In this document: one piece after another, positions 17,925 through 25,970 of the stretch
How positions within the stretch are numbered: the first letter of the stretch is position 1
How the letters are laid out: the number at the start of each line of letters is the position of its first letter
DNA from: Xanthomarina spongicola
GTDB taxonomy: Bacteria; Bacteroidota; Bacteroidia; Flavobacteriales; Flavobacteriaceae
Direction: 5' to 3'
Length of the DNA stretch: 64,000 bases
Assembly (NCBI RefSeq): GCF_003148645.1
Contig: NZ_QGGP01000009.1
Location: 1-64,000, forward strand
The notes under the pieces: generated by a model
Seen by the model: the letters and a program-made list of their open reading frames with translations, nothing else
What the model was told of the DNA's origin: nothing
Database searches by the model: none
Position numbers and translations under genes: made by a program

Positions 17925-18638
17925 ATGAAAAAAATCATTCTTATAGCAGCAGTACTTCTTTCCTCTTTTAGCTTTGCTCAAAAAGTAAATGGCAATGGAA
18001 AAGTAACTACAATAACTAGAACTACAGGAGACTACGATGGCATTAAATGTGCTGGATCTTTCGATTACATTCTAGTGGCAGGAACAGAAGGGAAAATTAC
18101 TCTTGAAGGAGAAGAAAACTTATTAGAGTATGTAATTACAGAAGTAAAAGGAAACAACTTAATTATTAAAGTTAAAGACAAAGTAAATCTTAGTCCTAGT
18201 ATGAATAAAACCATAAAAATTACTATTCCTTTTAAAGACATTAATAGTGTGTCTTTAGCTGGATCTGGAGACCTATGGAATGAAGATAAAATAAATGCAA
18301 CTAATTTTGATGTTTCTTTAGCTGGTTCTGGAGATGTTAACATTCATGTAGATGCTAATTCTATCTCTAGTAGTTTAACTGGTTCAGGAGACTTAAATTT
18401 AAAAGGCAACACTGAAAAATTAGAGGTTAGTGTTTCAGGCTCAGGAGATTTTGATGGCTCAAAACTAGAATCAAATTATACTGATGTGTCATTAGCTGGT
18501 TCTGGTGATGCAGAGGTTGTAAGTAATAAATCTTTAAAAGCCAGAGTTGCTGGTTCTGGTGATATTGAATACTCTGGAAATCCAGAAAAAGAAGACACGA
18601 AAGTGGCTGGTTCTGGTTCAATAAGCAAAAACAATTAA
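17925..18638 (+). CDS. GIN domain (DUF2807) protein with seven AGSGD-type repeats
   Basis: 237 residues with a signal peptide (1-19, ending FSFAQ). After a GIN/head domain (DYDGIKCAGSFDYILVAG...) the sequence runs through GSGD turns at residues 113, 134, 153, 172, 192 and 210 and a final GSGS at 229, a regular spacing of 18-21 residues typical of a single-stranded beta-helix. GIN-domain (putative auto-transporter adhesin, head) proteins are exported; their role is poorly known. It is the last gene of the ECF sigma operon, closed by the terminator at 18657. Confidence 0.85.
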   Translation: MKKIILIAAVLLSSFSFAQKVNGNGKVTTITRTTGDYDGIKCAGSFDYILVAGTEGKITLEGEENLLEYVITEVKGNNLIIKVKDKVNLSPSMNKTIKITIPFKDINSVSLAGSGDLWNEDKINATNFDVSLAGSGDVNIHVDANSISSSLTGSGDLNLKGNTEKLEVSVSGSGDFDGSKLESNYTDVSLAGSGDAEVVSNKSLKARVAGSGDIEYSGNPEKEDTKVAGSGSISKNN

Positions 18639-18656
18639 ACAATATTTAAATTATTG

Positions 18657-18682
18657 GCCTCTCAAATTGAGAGGCTTTTTTT
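18657..18682 (+). terminator. Terminator of the ECF sigma/GIN operon
   Basis: An 8-bp GC-rich stem (18657-18664 with 18668-18675) with loop AAT and a run of seven T. It ends just before the convergent MFS gene. Confidence 0.85.
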
Positions 18683-18683
18683 G

Positions 18684-19979
18684 TTAACTATTCTTTTTGG
18701 GAACTCTAAATAACAATACAATTCCTATTAAAAAGAAAACAAATAAAAACACAATGGCATTACGCATACTTCCTGTAACTTGATCTATAGTTGCAAAAAT
18801 AACCATCCCAATTACAATGCCTATTTTCTCGGCAACATCATAAAAACTAAAGAAGGACGTTGTATCCTCTGTTTCTGGTAAGAACTTTGAATAAGTAGAT
18901 CTGGCTAAGGCTTGAATCCCTCCCATTACCAATCCAACAAAACCTGCAGTTAAATAAAAATGAAATGGAGTTACCACAAAATATGCTGCAAAACATAATG
19001 ACATCCAAATTATATTTACTGCAATAAGTGTTTTAATATTACCAAATTTTTCTGAAGCTCTAGAAGTTAAAATAGCTCCAAGAATGGCAACTATTTGAAT
19101 TAACAGAATGCTTACAATTAATCCCATAGTTTTTTCGCTATCGTCTGCCCAAGCTATTTCTTCTTCCCCAAAATATACAGCAACTAACATTATGGTTTGT
19201 ACAGCCATACTAAAAACAAAAAAAGCTGCTAAATACCTTTTTAACCTTAGATTCTCTTTAAGTTGATGCCATACTTGACGTAACTCTCTAAATCCATTAA
19301 GAATCACATTTTTAGTAACCTTTTCACCATTTAAAACACCTTTTGGTAAAACATAAAAAGTGTATTGACTAAATAATATCCACCATACACCAACCATAAC
19401 AAAAGACCAACGCATCATTTGCATTTTAGCATCTCCAGTATCTTGGCTCATTACCATGATTAAATTAATAATAAGTAATATAACACTCCCTACATAACCA
19501 AAAGAGAATCCTCTAGCACTTATTCTATCTTGTTGTTCAGGAAAAGCAATGTCTGGTAAATAAGAATTATAAAAAACCAAACTTCCCCAATATCCAATTA
19601 ATCCCATAAAATAAAACAACAAGCTTATGTATATATGGTCCAAACTAAACCAATACAAACCAATACACCCAATACCTCCAACATAACAGAAAAACTTCAT
19701 AAAACTTTTCTTATTGCCTACATAATCAGCTATTCCAGACAATAAAGGCGACATAAAAGAAACTACCAAAAATGTAAAAGCTGTTACAAAAGTTATTAAA
19801 GCAGTACTTTTAAATTCAAAGCCAAAGGCATCAATTTGCTTAATTTCACTTATAAATAAAGCTGAATAAAATATTGGGAATATTGAAGAGGCAATAGTTA
19901 AGGTATAAACTGAGTTTGCCCAATCGTAAAAAGCCCATGCATTCAGTAATTTTTTACTTCCTTTTTCAAGTTTTGCCAT
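18684..19979 (-). CDS. MFS transporter, UMF1/Atg22-like family
   Basis: 431 residues with about 11-12 hydrophobic helices. The opening KLLNAWAFYDWANSVYTLTI and the loop LSGIADYVGNKKSFMKFF are typical of the UMF1 (unknown major facilitator) family related to yeast Atg22. A second MFS-type loop ARSTYSKFLPETEDTTSFFSFYDVAEKIG lies late in the protein. The substrate is unknown; amino-acid export has been suggested only by analogy with Atg22. It lies downstream of the M48 protease gene on the same strand but separated by a strong terminator, so it is probably expressed alone. Confidence 0.88.
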   Translation of the reverse strand: MAKLEKGSKKLLNAWAFYDWANSVYTLTIASSIFPIFYSALFISEIKQIDAFGFEFKSTALITFVTAFTFLVVSFMSPLLSGIADYVGNKKSFMKFFCYVGGIGCIGLYWFSLDHIYISLLFYFMGLIGYWGSLVFYNSYLPDIAFPEQQDRISARGFSFGYVGSVILLIINLIMVMSQDTGDAKMQMMRWSFVMVGVWWILFSQYTFYVLPKGVLNGEKVTKNVILNGFRELRQVWHQLKENLRLKRYLAAFFVFSMAVQTIMLVAVYFGEEEIAWADDSEKTMGLIVSILLIQIVAILGAILTSRASEKFGNIKTLIAVNIIWMSLCFAAYFVVTPFHFYLTAGFVGLVMGGIQALARSTYSKFLPETEDTTSFFSFYDVAEKIGIVIGMVIFATIDQVTGSMRNAIVFLFVFFLIGIVLLFRVPKKNS

Positions 19980-20000
19980 ATAAAATTTAATAAAATAAAA

Positions 20001-20026
20001 AAGCTGTTCATTAAATTGAACAGCTT
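20001..20026 (-). terminator. Terminator of the M48 peptidase gene
   Basis: A perfect 10-bp stem (20001-20010 with 20017-20026), loop TTAAAT, followed on the minus strand by TTTTATTTTA. Confidence 0.8.
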
Positions 20027-20057
20027 CGAAAGTAAGTAAATATTTTAAATTATACTT

Positions 20058-20888
20058 TTAAAAATTAGTAATTGGCCTAAAAGTAGTTACACCAAACTTT
20101 TTAGCTTCTGCAACTGCCATAGGCACTAAAGATGAAATTTCTTGAATTCTTGTATCATTAGATGGATGTGTACTTAGTATTTCTGGTGGCGCACCTCCTC
20201 CACTATTAGCTTTCATTCGTTTCCATAATTCTGCAGCCTCACTTGGGTTATATCCAGCCATGGCCATTAAAATTAAGCCAATTTTATCTGCTTCTGTTTC
20301 ATGACTTCTACTAAAAGGCAACATCACTCCTACTTGAGAGCCAATACCATAATATTGATTAAAGGCTTCTCTATCATTATCGTTTTGAATAGCAACATTT
20401 CCAGCAATAGCAACTCCTTGTTGAATGTAATCTGCACTCATACGTTGTTGTCCATGATTTGCAAGTGCATGCGCTACCTCGTGACCCATAATGGCAGCAA
20501 CTCCTGTTTCACTTTGTGCTATTGGAAGAATTCCTGTATAAAACACAATTTTTCCTCCAGGCATACACCAAGCATTAACAGTTTTATCGTCTATTAAGTT
20601 ATATTCCCATTTATAATCTTTTAAATAACCTTCATAACCATTGGCATTTAACCATCGTTCTGCTGCTATAGAAATTCTTTGACCAACACGTGTTATCATT
20701 TCAGATTGAGGTGTACCTTTTATTACTTTACTTTGAGAAAGCACCTGATTATATTGCTGAAAAGCTGTTGGAAATAATTGCGAATTTGGCACTATTGCCA
20801 TAGTTTGTTTGCCAGTAAAAGGATTTGTAGCACATGACATTGCCAAAAAAAACATTCCAGATACCAAAATTATATTCTTTAATTTCAT
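20058..20888 (-). CDS. M48 family zinc metallopeptidase, lipoprotein (BepA/LoiP-like)
   Basis: 276 residues. It has a lipoprotein signal with Cys at residue 19 (FFLAMSCATNPFTGKQ). The zinc motif is H136-E137-x-x-H140 in IMGHEVAHALANHGQQR, and the third ligand lies in SRSHETEADKIGL near residue 197-201. The family signature NAWCMPGGKIVFYTGI precedes the zinc site and STHPSNDTRIQEI follows it. These periplasmic peptidases act in outer-membrane protein quality control in other bacteria. Monocistronic; it is divergent from msrB across a 150-base gap. Confidence 0.92.
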   Translation of the reverse strand: MKLKNIILVSGMFFLAMSCATNPFTGKQTMAIVPNSQLFPTAFQQYNQVLSQSKVIKGTPQSEMITRVGQRISIAAERWLNANGYEGYLKDYKWEYNLIDDKTVNAWCMPGGKIVFYTGILPIAQSETGVAAIMGHEVAHALANHGQQRMSADYIQQGVAIAGNVAIQNDNDREAFNQYYGIGSQVGVMLPFSRSHETEADKIGLILMAMAGYNPSEAAELWKRMKANSGGGAPPEILSTHPSNDTRIQEISSLVPMAVAEAKKFGVTTFRPITNF

Positions 20889-21040
20889 TTTTAAATATTT
20901 TAATAGATAAAATTACAAAAACCATTCCTTATTTTAATAGATAGCAAAATATAGTTTTATAAATTTTTGTTCATTATTTGTAATGTTACTAATAGTCCTA
21001 CGACAATATTCTACAGTTATTTTTACATACATTTTATCTT

Positions 21041-21517
21041 ATGAGAATATTAATAAGCTTCATATTATTAGTTAGTATACAAAGTTGTTTAGGTCAAGAA
21101 GAAAAAGAAAACGCCTCTGACAACTCACTTAAAACAACTAAAACAAATGCCGAATGGAAACAGGAATTAAGTGCTGAAGCATATTATGTTTTAAGAGAAT
21201 CTGGAACAGAACGTGCTTTTTCTAGTCCACTAAATAATAATGAAGAATCAGGAATATATGTATGTGCTGCTTGCAAAACACCTTTATTTAAAAGCGAACA
21301 TAAATTTGATTCTGGAACAGGTTGGCCAAGTTTCGACCAGGAAATCTCAGGAAATGTTACCATTTCTAAAGACGGAAACGGCTTTTATGGATATGAAGAG
21401 CATTGCGCAACTTGTGGTGGACATTTAGGTCATGTTTTTGACGATGGTCCAAAAAATACTACTGGAAAAAGACACTGCATCAATGGTGTTGCCTTAAATT
21501 TTATTCCTAAGGAATAG
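21041..21517 (+). CDS. msrB: Peptide-methionine (R)-S-oxide reductase, exported
   Basis: 158 residues: an N-terminal signal with a lipobox-like ending (SIQSC, Cys 16) and a complete MsrB domain. The structural zinc ligands are C75/C78 (VCAAC) and C122/C125 (CATCGGHLGHVF). The active-site Cys is C146 in KRHCINGVALNF. It reduces methionine-R-sulfoxide in proteins; the signal suggests envelope location, where it would repair oxidised exported proteins. No resolving partner is encoded nearby. Monocistronic, divergent from the M48 protease. Confidence 0.94.
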   Translation: MRILISFILLVSIQSCLGQEEKENASDNSLKTTKTNAEWKQELSAEAYYVLRESGTERAFSSPLNNNEESGIYVCAACKTPLFKSEHKFDSGTGWPSFDQEISGNVTISKDGNGFYGYEEHCATCGGHLGHVFDDGPKNTTGKRHCINGVALNFIPKE

Positions 21518-21726
21518 ATTTATCTAGCATAGTTTATTGGACAAAAAAAGCTACAATCTAATAATATCTTTAATTTAAATTATTTGGAGTTTAGATTTTT
21601 TGCCAACCTAACTAATAGGCAAGGAATTTCGAAATTTCAACCATACCACACATACTAAAAGTCCATTTACTATTCTCTTTCATCTATTTTATCAAGCATC
21701 ATTTGTTATATGAAATATACTTTTTG

Positions 21727-21734
21727 TAACTTCG
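21727..21734 (+). promoter_or_regulatory. lpdA promoter -7 element (TAACTTCG) with -33 TTTG
   Basis: TTTG at 21702-21705 and TAACTTCG at 21727-21734 are 21 bases apart, one base off the TAnnTTTG consensus. Transcription would start about 25 bases before the lpdA ATG. Confidence 0.5.
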
Positions 21735-21764
21735 TAGCTTCTTAAAACGACTAAAAAATAAACG

Positions 21765-23141
21765 ATGAGTAAATACGATATTATTGTTCTTGGAAGTGGT
21801 CCTGGAGGCTACGTAACAGCTATTAGAGCGTCTCAATTAGGTTTTAAAACAGCTATAGTTGAAAAGGAAAACCTTGGTGGTGTTTGTCTAAATTGGGGTT
21901 GTATTCCAACCAAAGCACTTTTAAAATCTGCTCAAGTGTTTGAATATTTAAAACATGCAAATGATTATGGCTTATCTGTAAAAGAATTTGATAAAGATTT
22001 TAATGCAGTCGTAAAGAGAAGTCGTAATGTTGCAGAAGGTATGAGTAAAGGCGTTCAGTTTTTAATGAAAAAAAACAAAATTGATGTTATTGAAGGATTT
22101 GGGAAACTAAAAACTGGAAAGAAAGTCGATGTGGACGGAAAAGAATATAGTGCAGATCATATAATCATTGCCACAGGAGCTCGTTCGAGAGAGCTTCCAA
22201 GTTTACCTCAAGATGGCAAAAAGGTAATTGGTTACAGAGAAGCAATGACTTTAACTGAACAACCAAAAAAGATGATTGTTGTTGGTTCTGGTGCTATTGG
22301 AGTTGAGTTTGCATATTTTTATAACTCTATGGGAACTGAAGTAACTATTGTTGAATTTTTACCAAACGTAGTTCCTGTAGAAGATATTGATGTTTCTAAA
22401 CAACTAGAAAAAAGCTTTAAGAAAAGTGGCATTAAAATTATGACTTCAGCTGAAGTTACTAAAGTAGATACTTCAGGAAAAGGAGTTAAAGCTACTGTGA
22501 AGACAGCTAAAGGTGAAGAAATTCTTGAAGCTGATATTATTTTATCTGCTGTTGGAATTAAAACTAATATCGAAAACATAGGATTAGAAGATGTTGGTAT
22601 TGCTGTAGATAGAGATAAAATTTTAGTAAACAATTATTACCAAACAAACATTCCTGGTTATTATGCCATTGGAGATGTTACACCTGGTCAAGCATTAGCT
22701 CACGTAGCTTCTGCAGAAGGGATACTTTGTGTTGAAAAAATTGCTGGACAACTTGTAGAACCTTTAGACTATGGAAATATTCCTGGTTGTACTTATGCAT
22801 CACCAGAAATTGCTAGCGTTGGATTAACCGAAAAACAAGCTAAAGAAAAAGGTTATGATATTAAAGTTGGTAAATTCCCTTTCTCAGCTTCAGGTAAAGC
22901 AAGTGCTTCTGGTGCAAAAGATGGTTTTGTAAAAGTGATTTTTGATGCTAAATATGGAGAATGGTTAGGTTGCCATATGATTGGAGCTGGAGTAACAGAT
23001 ATGATTGCTGAAGCTGTTTTAGGAAGAAAGCTAGAAACTACTGGACATGAAGTACTAAAAGCAGTACATCCACACCCAACCATGAGTGAAGCTGTTATGG
23101 AAGCAGTTGCAGATGCGTATGGAGAGGTGATACATCTATAA
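21765..23141 (+). CDS. lpdA: Dihydrolipoyl dehydrogenase
   Basis: 458 residues. This FAD enzyme reoxidises dihydrolipoamide in 2-oxoacid dehydrogenase and glycine cleavage complexes. It shows FAD-binding GSGPGGYVTAIRASQLG (11-27), the redox disulfide C41/C46 in GGVCLNWGCIPTKALL, NAD-binding VVGSGAIGVEFAYFYNSMG, the second FAD motif YAIGDVT, and the catalytic His-Glu in HPHPTMSEAVMEA near the C-terminus. It stands alone with a promoter and a terminator, with no E1/E2 genes nearby, as is common for a shared E3. Confidence 0.97.
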   Translation: MSKYDIIVLGSGPGGYVTAIRASQLGFKTAIVEKENLGGVCLNWGCIPTKALLKSAQVFEYLKHANDYGLSVKEFDKDFNAVVKRSRNVAEGMSKGVQFLMKKNKIDVIEGFGKLKTGKKVDVDGKEYSADHIIIATGARSRELPSLPQDGKKVIGYREAMTLTEQPKKMIVVGSGAIGVEFAYFYNSMGTEVTIVEFLPNVVPVEDIDVSKQLEKSFKKSGIKIMTSAEVTKVDTSGKGVKATVKTAKGEEILEADIILSAVGIKTNIENIGLEDVGIAVDRDKILVNNYYQTNIPGYYAIGDVTPGQALAHVASAEGILCVEKIAGQLVEPLDYGNIPGCTYASPEIASVGLTEKQAKEKGYDIKVGKFPFSASGKASASGAKDGFVKVIFDAKYGEWLGCHMIGAGVTDMIAEAVLGRKLETTGHEVLKAVHPHPTMSEAVMEAVADAYGEVIHL

Positions 23142-23162
23142 GTAGAAAGATAAGAATATATA

Positions 23163-23195
23163 AAAAAAGGCTTCGATTATTTCGAAGCCTTTTTT
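23163..23195. terminator. Shared terminator of lpdA and aroQ
   Basis: Stem GGCTTCGA (23169-23176) with TCGAAGCC (23182-23189), extended by an A run before and a T run after, so it can work for both convergent genes. Confidence 0.85.
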
Positions 23196-23257
23196 ATTGT
23201 GTCTTGTTCTAAAGTAATTAAAGCAAAGATATTTTTCTAAAAAACCAAAGTGCATTA

Positions 23258-23674
23258 TTATAAAAAACTCTGTATAGCTAATTCATAACTTTGCAAGCCA
23301 AATCCAACAATAACTCCTTTTGCGTTTGGAGCAACATAAGATTGATGTCTAAACTCTTCACGCTTAAACGTATTTGAAATATGTACTTCTATTACGGGAG
23401 TTTCTATAGCTGCAACTGCATCTCCAATTCCAACTGATGTATGTGTATATGCAGCAGCATTTAATATAACGCCATGATAGCTAAACCCAACATCTTGTAT
23501 TTTAGTTATAATTTCACCTTCTATGTTAGATTGGAAATGCTCTAAGAGCACTTGAGGATATTTTTCTTTAATGGTTTCAAAAAATTCATTGAAAGTTAGA
23601 TTACCATAAATTTGTGGCTCACGTTTCCCTAATAAATTTAAGTTTGGTCCATTAATGATAATGAGTTTTTTCAT
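23258..23674 (-). CDS. aroQ: 3-dehydroquinate dehydratase, type II
   Basis: 138 residues, typical of the dodecameric type II enzyme of the shikimate pathway. Motifs: INGPNLNLLGKREPQIYG (flexible catalytic loop with the Arg and Tyr), FQSNIEGEIITKI, ILNAAAYTHTSVGIGDA, and the catalytic His region VIEVHISNTFKREEFRHQS. In many Flavobacteriaceae aroQ lies head to head with xerD; here three barrel genes on the aroQ strand separate them. Confidence 0.96.
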   Translation of the reverse strand: MKKLIIINGPNLNLLGKREPQIYGNLTFNEFFETIKEKYPQVLLEHFQSNIEGEIITKIQDVGFSYHGVILNAAAYTHTSVGIGDAVAAIETPVIEVHISNTFKREEFRHQSYVAPNAKGVIVGFGLQSYELAIQSFL

Positions 23675-23690
23675 AAAGTAAAGGTATAAA

Positions 23691-23719
23691 AAAAACCGAA
23701 GTGTAGCACTTCGGTTTTT
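23691..23719. terminator. Terminator between aroQ and the first barrel gene
   Basis: A perfect 13-bp stem (23691-23703 with 23707-23719), loop TAG, with A and T flanks. It follows the stop of the barrel gene at 23739 on the minus strand, just before aroQ begins. Confidence 0.85.
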
Positions 23720-23738
23720 ATATCTGATAATATAAATC

Positions 23739-24272
23739 TTAATTGATATTTACAGTAAATCCAAGATTAAAAGATCCATAATAGAAATAATCATCACTAA
23801 TACCAATATAATTAGCATTTAATTGAAGAGTTTCGTTTATATTAAATCCAACCATAGGTCTCCAATAAAATCCTCCTGTATAATAATCATTATTATATAA
23901 ATCTTTTGCACTCGACACTGAAATAGCATAACCAATATCTGCACCAAACACTAATTTTTCATTAGCACTAAATCTTGCTGCTCCAGCAACTGGAACATAT
24001 TGATAGTCTGGTGTCTCAAAGTTCCCTATTATTGGACCTACATAATAGCTATCACCTATAGCCTGACCATAACCTGTTGCTATACCTAAATCGAAAGCTG
24101 AATTAACTTCAAATAAATAATTAATATCACCATTAAAAGCAAAAGAAAAATCATAACCTTCATAGTTTTCATAAGGGAAACCTATACTTCCTCCAATATT
24201 TAAACCAGATTGCGCAAATGATAATACACTAAACATAAGTGCTGTTACTGTTGTAATAATTAGTTTTTTCAT
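23739..24272 (-). CDS. Outer-membrane beta-barrel protein
   Basis: 177 residues with a signal peptide (1-20, ending LSFAQ). The mature part alternates polar and aromatic residues in about eight strands, contains many Tyr-rich turns (for example YENYEGYDF, SAKDLYNNDYYTGGFYWRP) and ends in an aromatic last strand (NLGFTVNIN). It resembles small porin-family barrels of Bacteroidota with unknown ligand. It has its own terminator and is the third of three neighbouring barrel genes, showing weak similarity in design to the one at 24337-24927 (FYWRPMVGFNI versus FYARPKFGFDL). Confidence 0.8.
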   Translation of the reverse strand: MKKLIITTVTALMFSVLSFAQSGLNIGGSIGFPYENYEGYDFSFAFNGDINYLFEVNSAFDLGIATGYGQAIGDSYYVGPIIGNFETPDYQYVPVAGAARFSANEKLVFGADIGYAISVSSAKDLYNNDYYTGGFYWRPMVGFNINETLQLNANYIGISDDYFYYGSFNLGFTVNIN

Positions 24273-24290
24273 TTTAAAAAATTTTAAATT

Positions 24291-24320
24291 AAAAAGGCAA
24301 TGTATGAGTATTGCCCTTTT
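24291..24320 (-). terminator. Terminator after the second barrel gene
   Basis: Stem GGCAAT (24295-24300 plus T) with ATTGCC (24310-24315) flanked by A and T runs, with one extra C on the right arm. Confidence 0.7.
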
Positions 24321-24336
24321 TTATTTTATTATAAAT

Positions 24337-24927
24337 TTAGAATCCGTATTCAACACCAAAGTTGAATGAATTGAAACCACTTGAAGTTACAATTGTGTTA
24401 TTCCCATTACCATTATTTACGTGCTTGTAGTCTGTACCACCAGAAATACTTTGATAAGAAGCTATTAAAGCAATTGGCCCTAAATCAAAACCAAATTTTG
24501 GTCTTGCATAAAAACCAGTTTTAGCATCTCCAGAAACATTAATACCAACACCTAAATCTAATCCTCCAAAAAACTTATCATCTGCAAAATAGTATCTTGC
24601 TGTTGCTGCTACTGGAATAAAAGAAGCATCTTTATAATTAGTAATTAAAACATTCCCATTATTAGTATAAGAATAACTTCCATCTCCAATATAATGAGTA
24701 TAACCAATCAATCCGCCAAGTTCTAAATTATCAATTAACTCAAACAAATAAGCTACATCAAAACCAAAATTGAAAGAAGACACATCACTAGAAGTACTTA
24801 ATGGTAAACCAATATTAGCACCAGCATAAAAACTACCTGACTTAGCTTTTTCAATAACCTCATCTTGAGCATTTATTGAATTAAATCCGAAAACTGCAAT
24901 TGCAGTCAATAATATTATTTTTTTCAT
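24337..24927 (-). CDS. Outer-membrane beta-barrel protein
   Basis: 196 residues with a signal peptide (1-20, ending NSINAQ). A barrel-type alternation follows, with GSFYAGANIGLPL at the start of the mature region, PVAATARYYFADDKFFGGLDLG in the middle and an aromatic end (FNFGVEYGF). It is probably a paralogue of the 177-residue protein next to it: both have a 'PVA.AARF/ATARYYF..K.FGGADIG'-like central strand. No ligand or function can be named. Confidence 0.82.
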   Translation of the reverse strand: MKKIILLTAIAVFGFNSINAQDEVIEKAKSGSFYAGANIGLPLSTSSDVSSFNFGFDVAYLFELIDNLELGGLIGYTHYIGDGSYSYTNNGNVLITNYKDASFIPVAATARYYFADDKFFGGLDLGVGINVSGDAKTGFYARPKFGFDLGPIALIASYQSISGGTDYKHVNNGNGNNTIVTSSGFNSFNFGVEYGF

Positions 24928-25019
24928 TGTAATTAATTTTGTTTGAAATTTCGTGCAAAGATAAACAATCCTAAATTCTAACTTAACAAAAGCTTATTCA
25001 TTTTTTATTATAAAAAAAA

Positions 25020-25038
25020 CCGAAGTTATTAACTTCGG
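25020..25038 (-). terminator. Terminator after the first barrel gene
   Basis: Stem CCGAAGTT (25020-25027) with AACTTCGG (25031-25038), followed by a run of eight T on the minus strand. Its core is similar to that of the terminator at 23691. Confidence 0.8.
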
Positions 25039-25067
25039 CTTTTCTAGCTATTAAAATCAATTACTAA

Positions 25068-25748
25068 TTAAAACATGTATCCTACTGAAAGTTGGAATAC
25101 ACGATTTTTTCTTGAAAATGAATAATTATCATAATAACTTTCATCATCATAATAACCTGTATCATCCACTTCGCTTAATCCAAAGCAATAACGTGCTTGG
25201 AAGAAAACACCCATATCTAATTTATAACCAACACCAATGTTCATAGAAAAATCTACTCCTTTAACTGAATCTTTAACATCTCTATCACCAGAAACATTAT
25301 CTTCTGGAAAATCTGAATCAGTATATTCATAATCTTCGTTAGCAGATAATAAGAATCCAACTTGAGGACCAGCTTCAACGCTTAAATTTTCAATTGGGAA
25401 AAATTTTGCCATAACTGGAAGATTTAAATAACTTAAATTAACATTAGATTCTTCTCTTTCTGACCCATAACTATATTCAGTTTTAAAACCTTGTGATGAA
25501 TACAATATTTCTGGTTGGATTGCAAATTTTTCTGAAATCATTATTTCTGCAAGACCACCAACATGGAAACCAACTCTTGATTTAACATTATCGGTAGCAT
25601 CACCTTCATAATAATCGTAATAATTACCAAAATCACCACCTATTGTGGCTACGTTCATACCAGCTTTAGCACCAAAACTAACATTTTGAGCATTCATGCT
25701 AGTAAATCCGAAAACTGCAATTGCAGCTGTTAATAATACTTTTTTCAT
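25068..25748 (-). CDS. PorT-family outer-membrane beta-barrel protein
   Basis: 226 residues with a signal peptide (1-20, ending TSMNAQ) nearly identical in wording to the neighbouring barrel. The mature start VSFGAKAGMNVATIGGDFG and the motifs SRVGFHVGGLAEIMISEKFAIQPE (in two parts), LPVMAKFFP and LSVEAGPQVGFLLSA are characteristic of the porin-family/outer membrane beta-barrel (OMP_b-brl_2, PorT-like) proteins of Bacteroidota. It ends in an aromatic strand (LSVGYMF). It has acidic Tyr/Asp-rich loops. Function unknown; single-gene unit. Confidence 0.85.
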   Translation of the reverse strand: MKKVLLTAAIAVFGFTSMNAQNVSFGAKAGMNVATIGGDFGNYYDYYEGDATDNVKSRVGFHVGGLAEIMISEKFAIQPEILYSSQGFKTEYSYGSEREESNVNLSYLNLPVMAKFFPIENLSVEAGPQVGFLLSANEDYEYTDSDFPEDNVSGDRDVKDSVKGVDFSMNIGVGYKLDMGVFFQARYCFGLSEVDDTGYYDDESYYDNYSFSRKNRVFQLSVGYMF

Positions 25749-25957
25749 AATTCTTTAAGTTTTTAAATTGATAGAACAAACTAAATACTTTTTTTTCTAA
25801 TTATGAACTATAATTCAATACTTATCAACAATTTAATTAACAACAAACTGTAATTGCTTGATTTTAAGCATTTTCATTTGATTAGTTATTAACAATTTAT
25901 AATGAATCTAAACTTTTATACACTTATAAAACCCTAGTTTTCACTCGTTTTTTACTA

Positions 25958-25965
25958 TATTTTTG
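25958..25965 (+). promoter_or_regulatory. xerD -7 promoter element TATTTTTG
   Basis: An exact TAnnTTTG match five bases before the xerD ATG, predicting a start of transcription at or next to the start codon. The -33 region (TTTT at 25937-25940) is poor. Confidence 0.45.
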
Positions 25966-25970
25966 TTGCA

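Noticed and set aside
21527-21760. Riboswitch before lpdA
   Set aside because: Only short palindromes (AATTTCGAAATT at 21625-21636) and no known aptamer core; the likely transcription start lies after most of the region.
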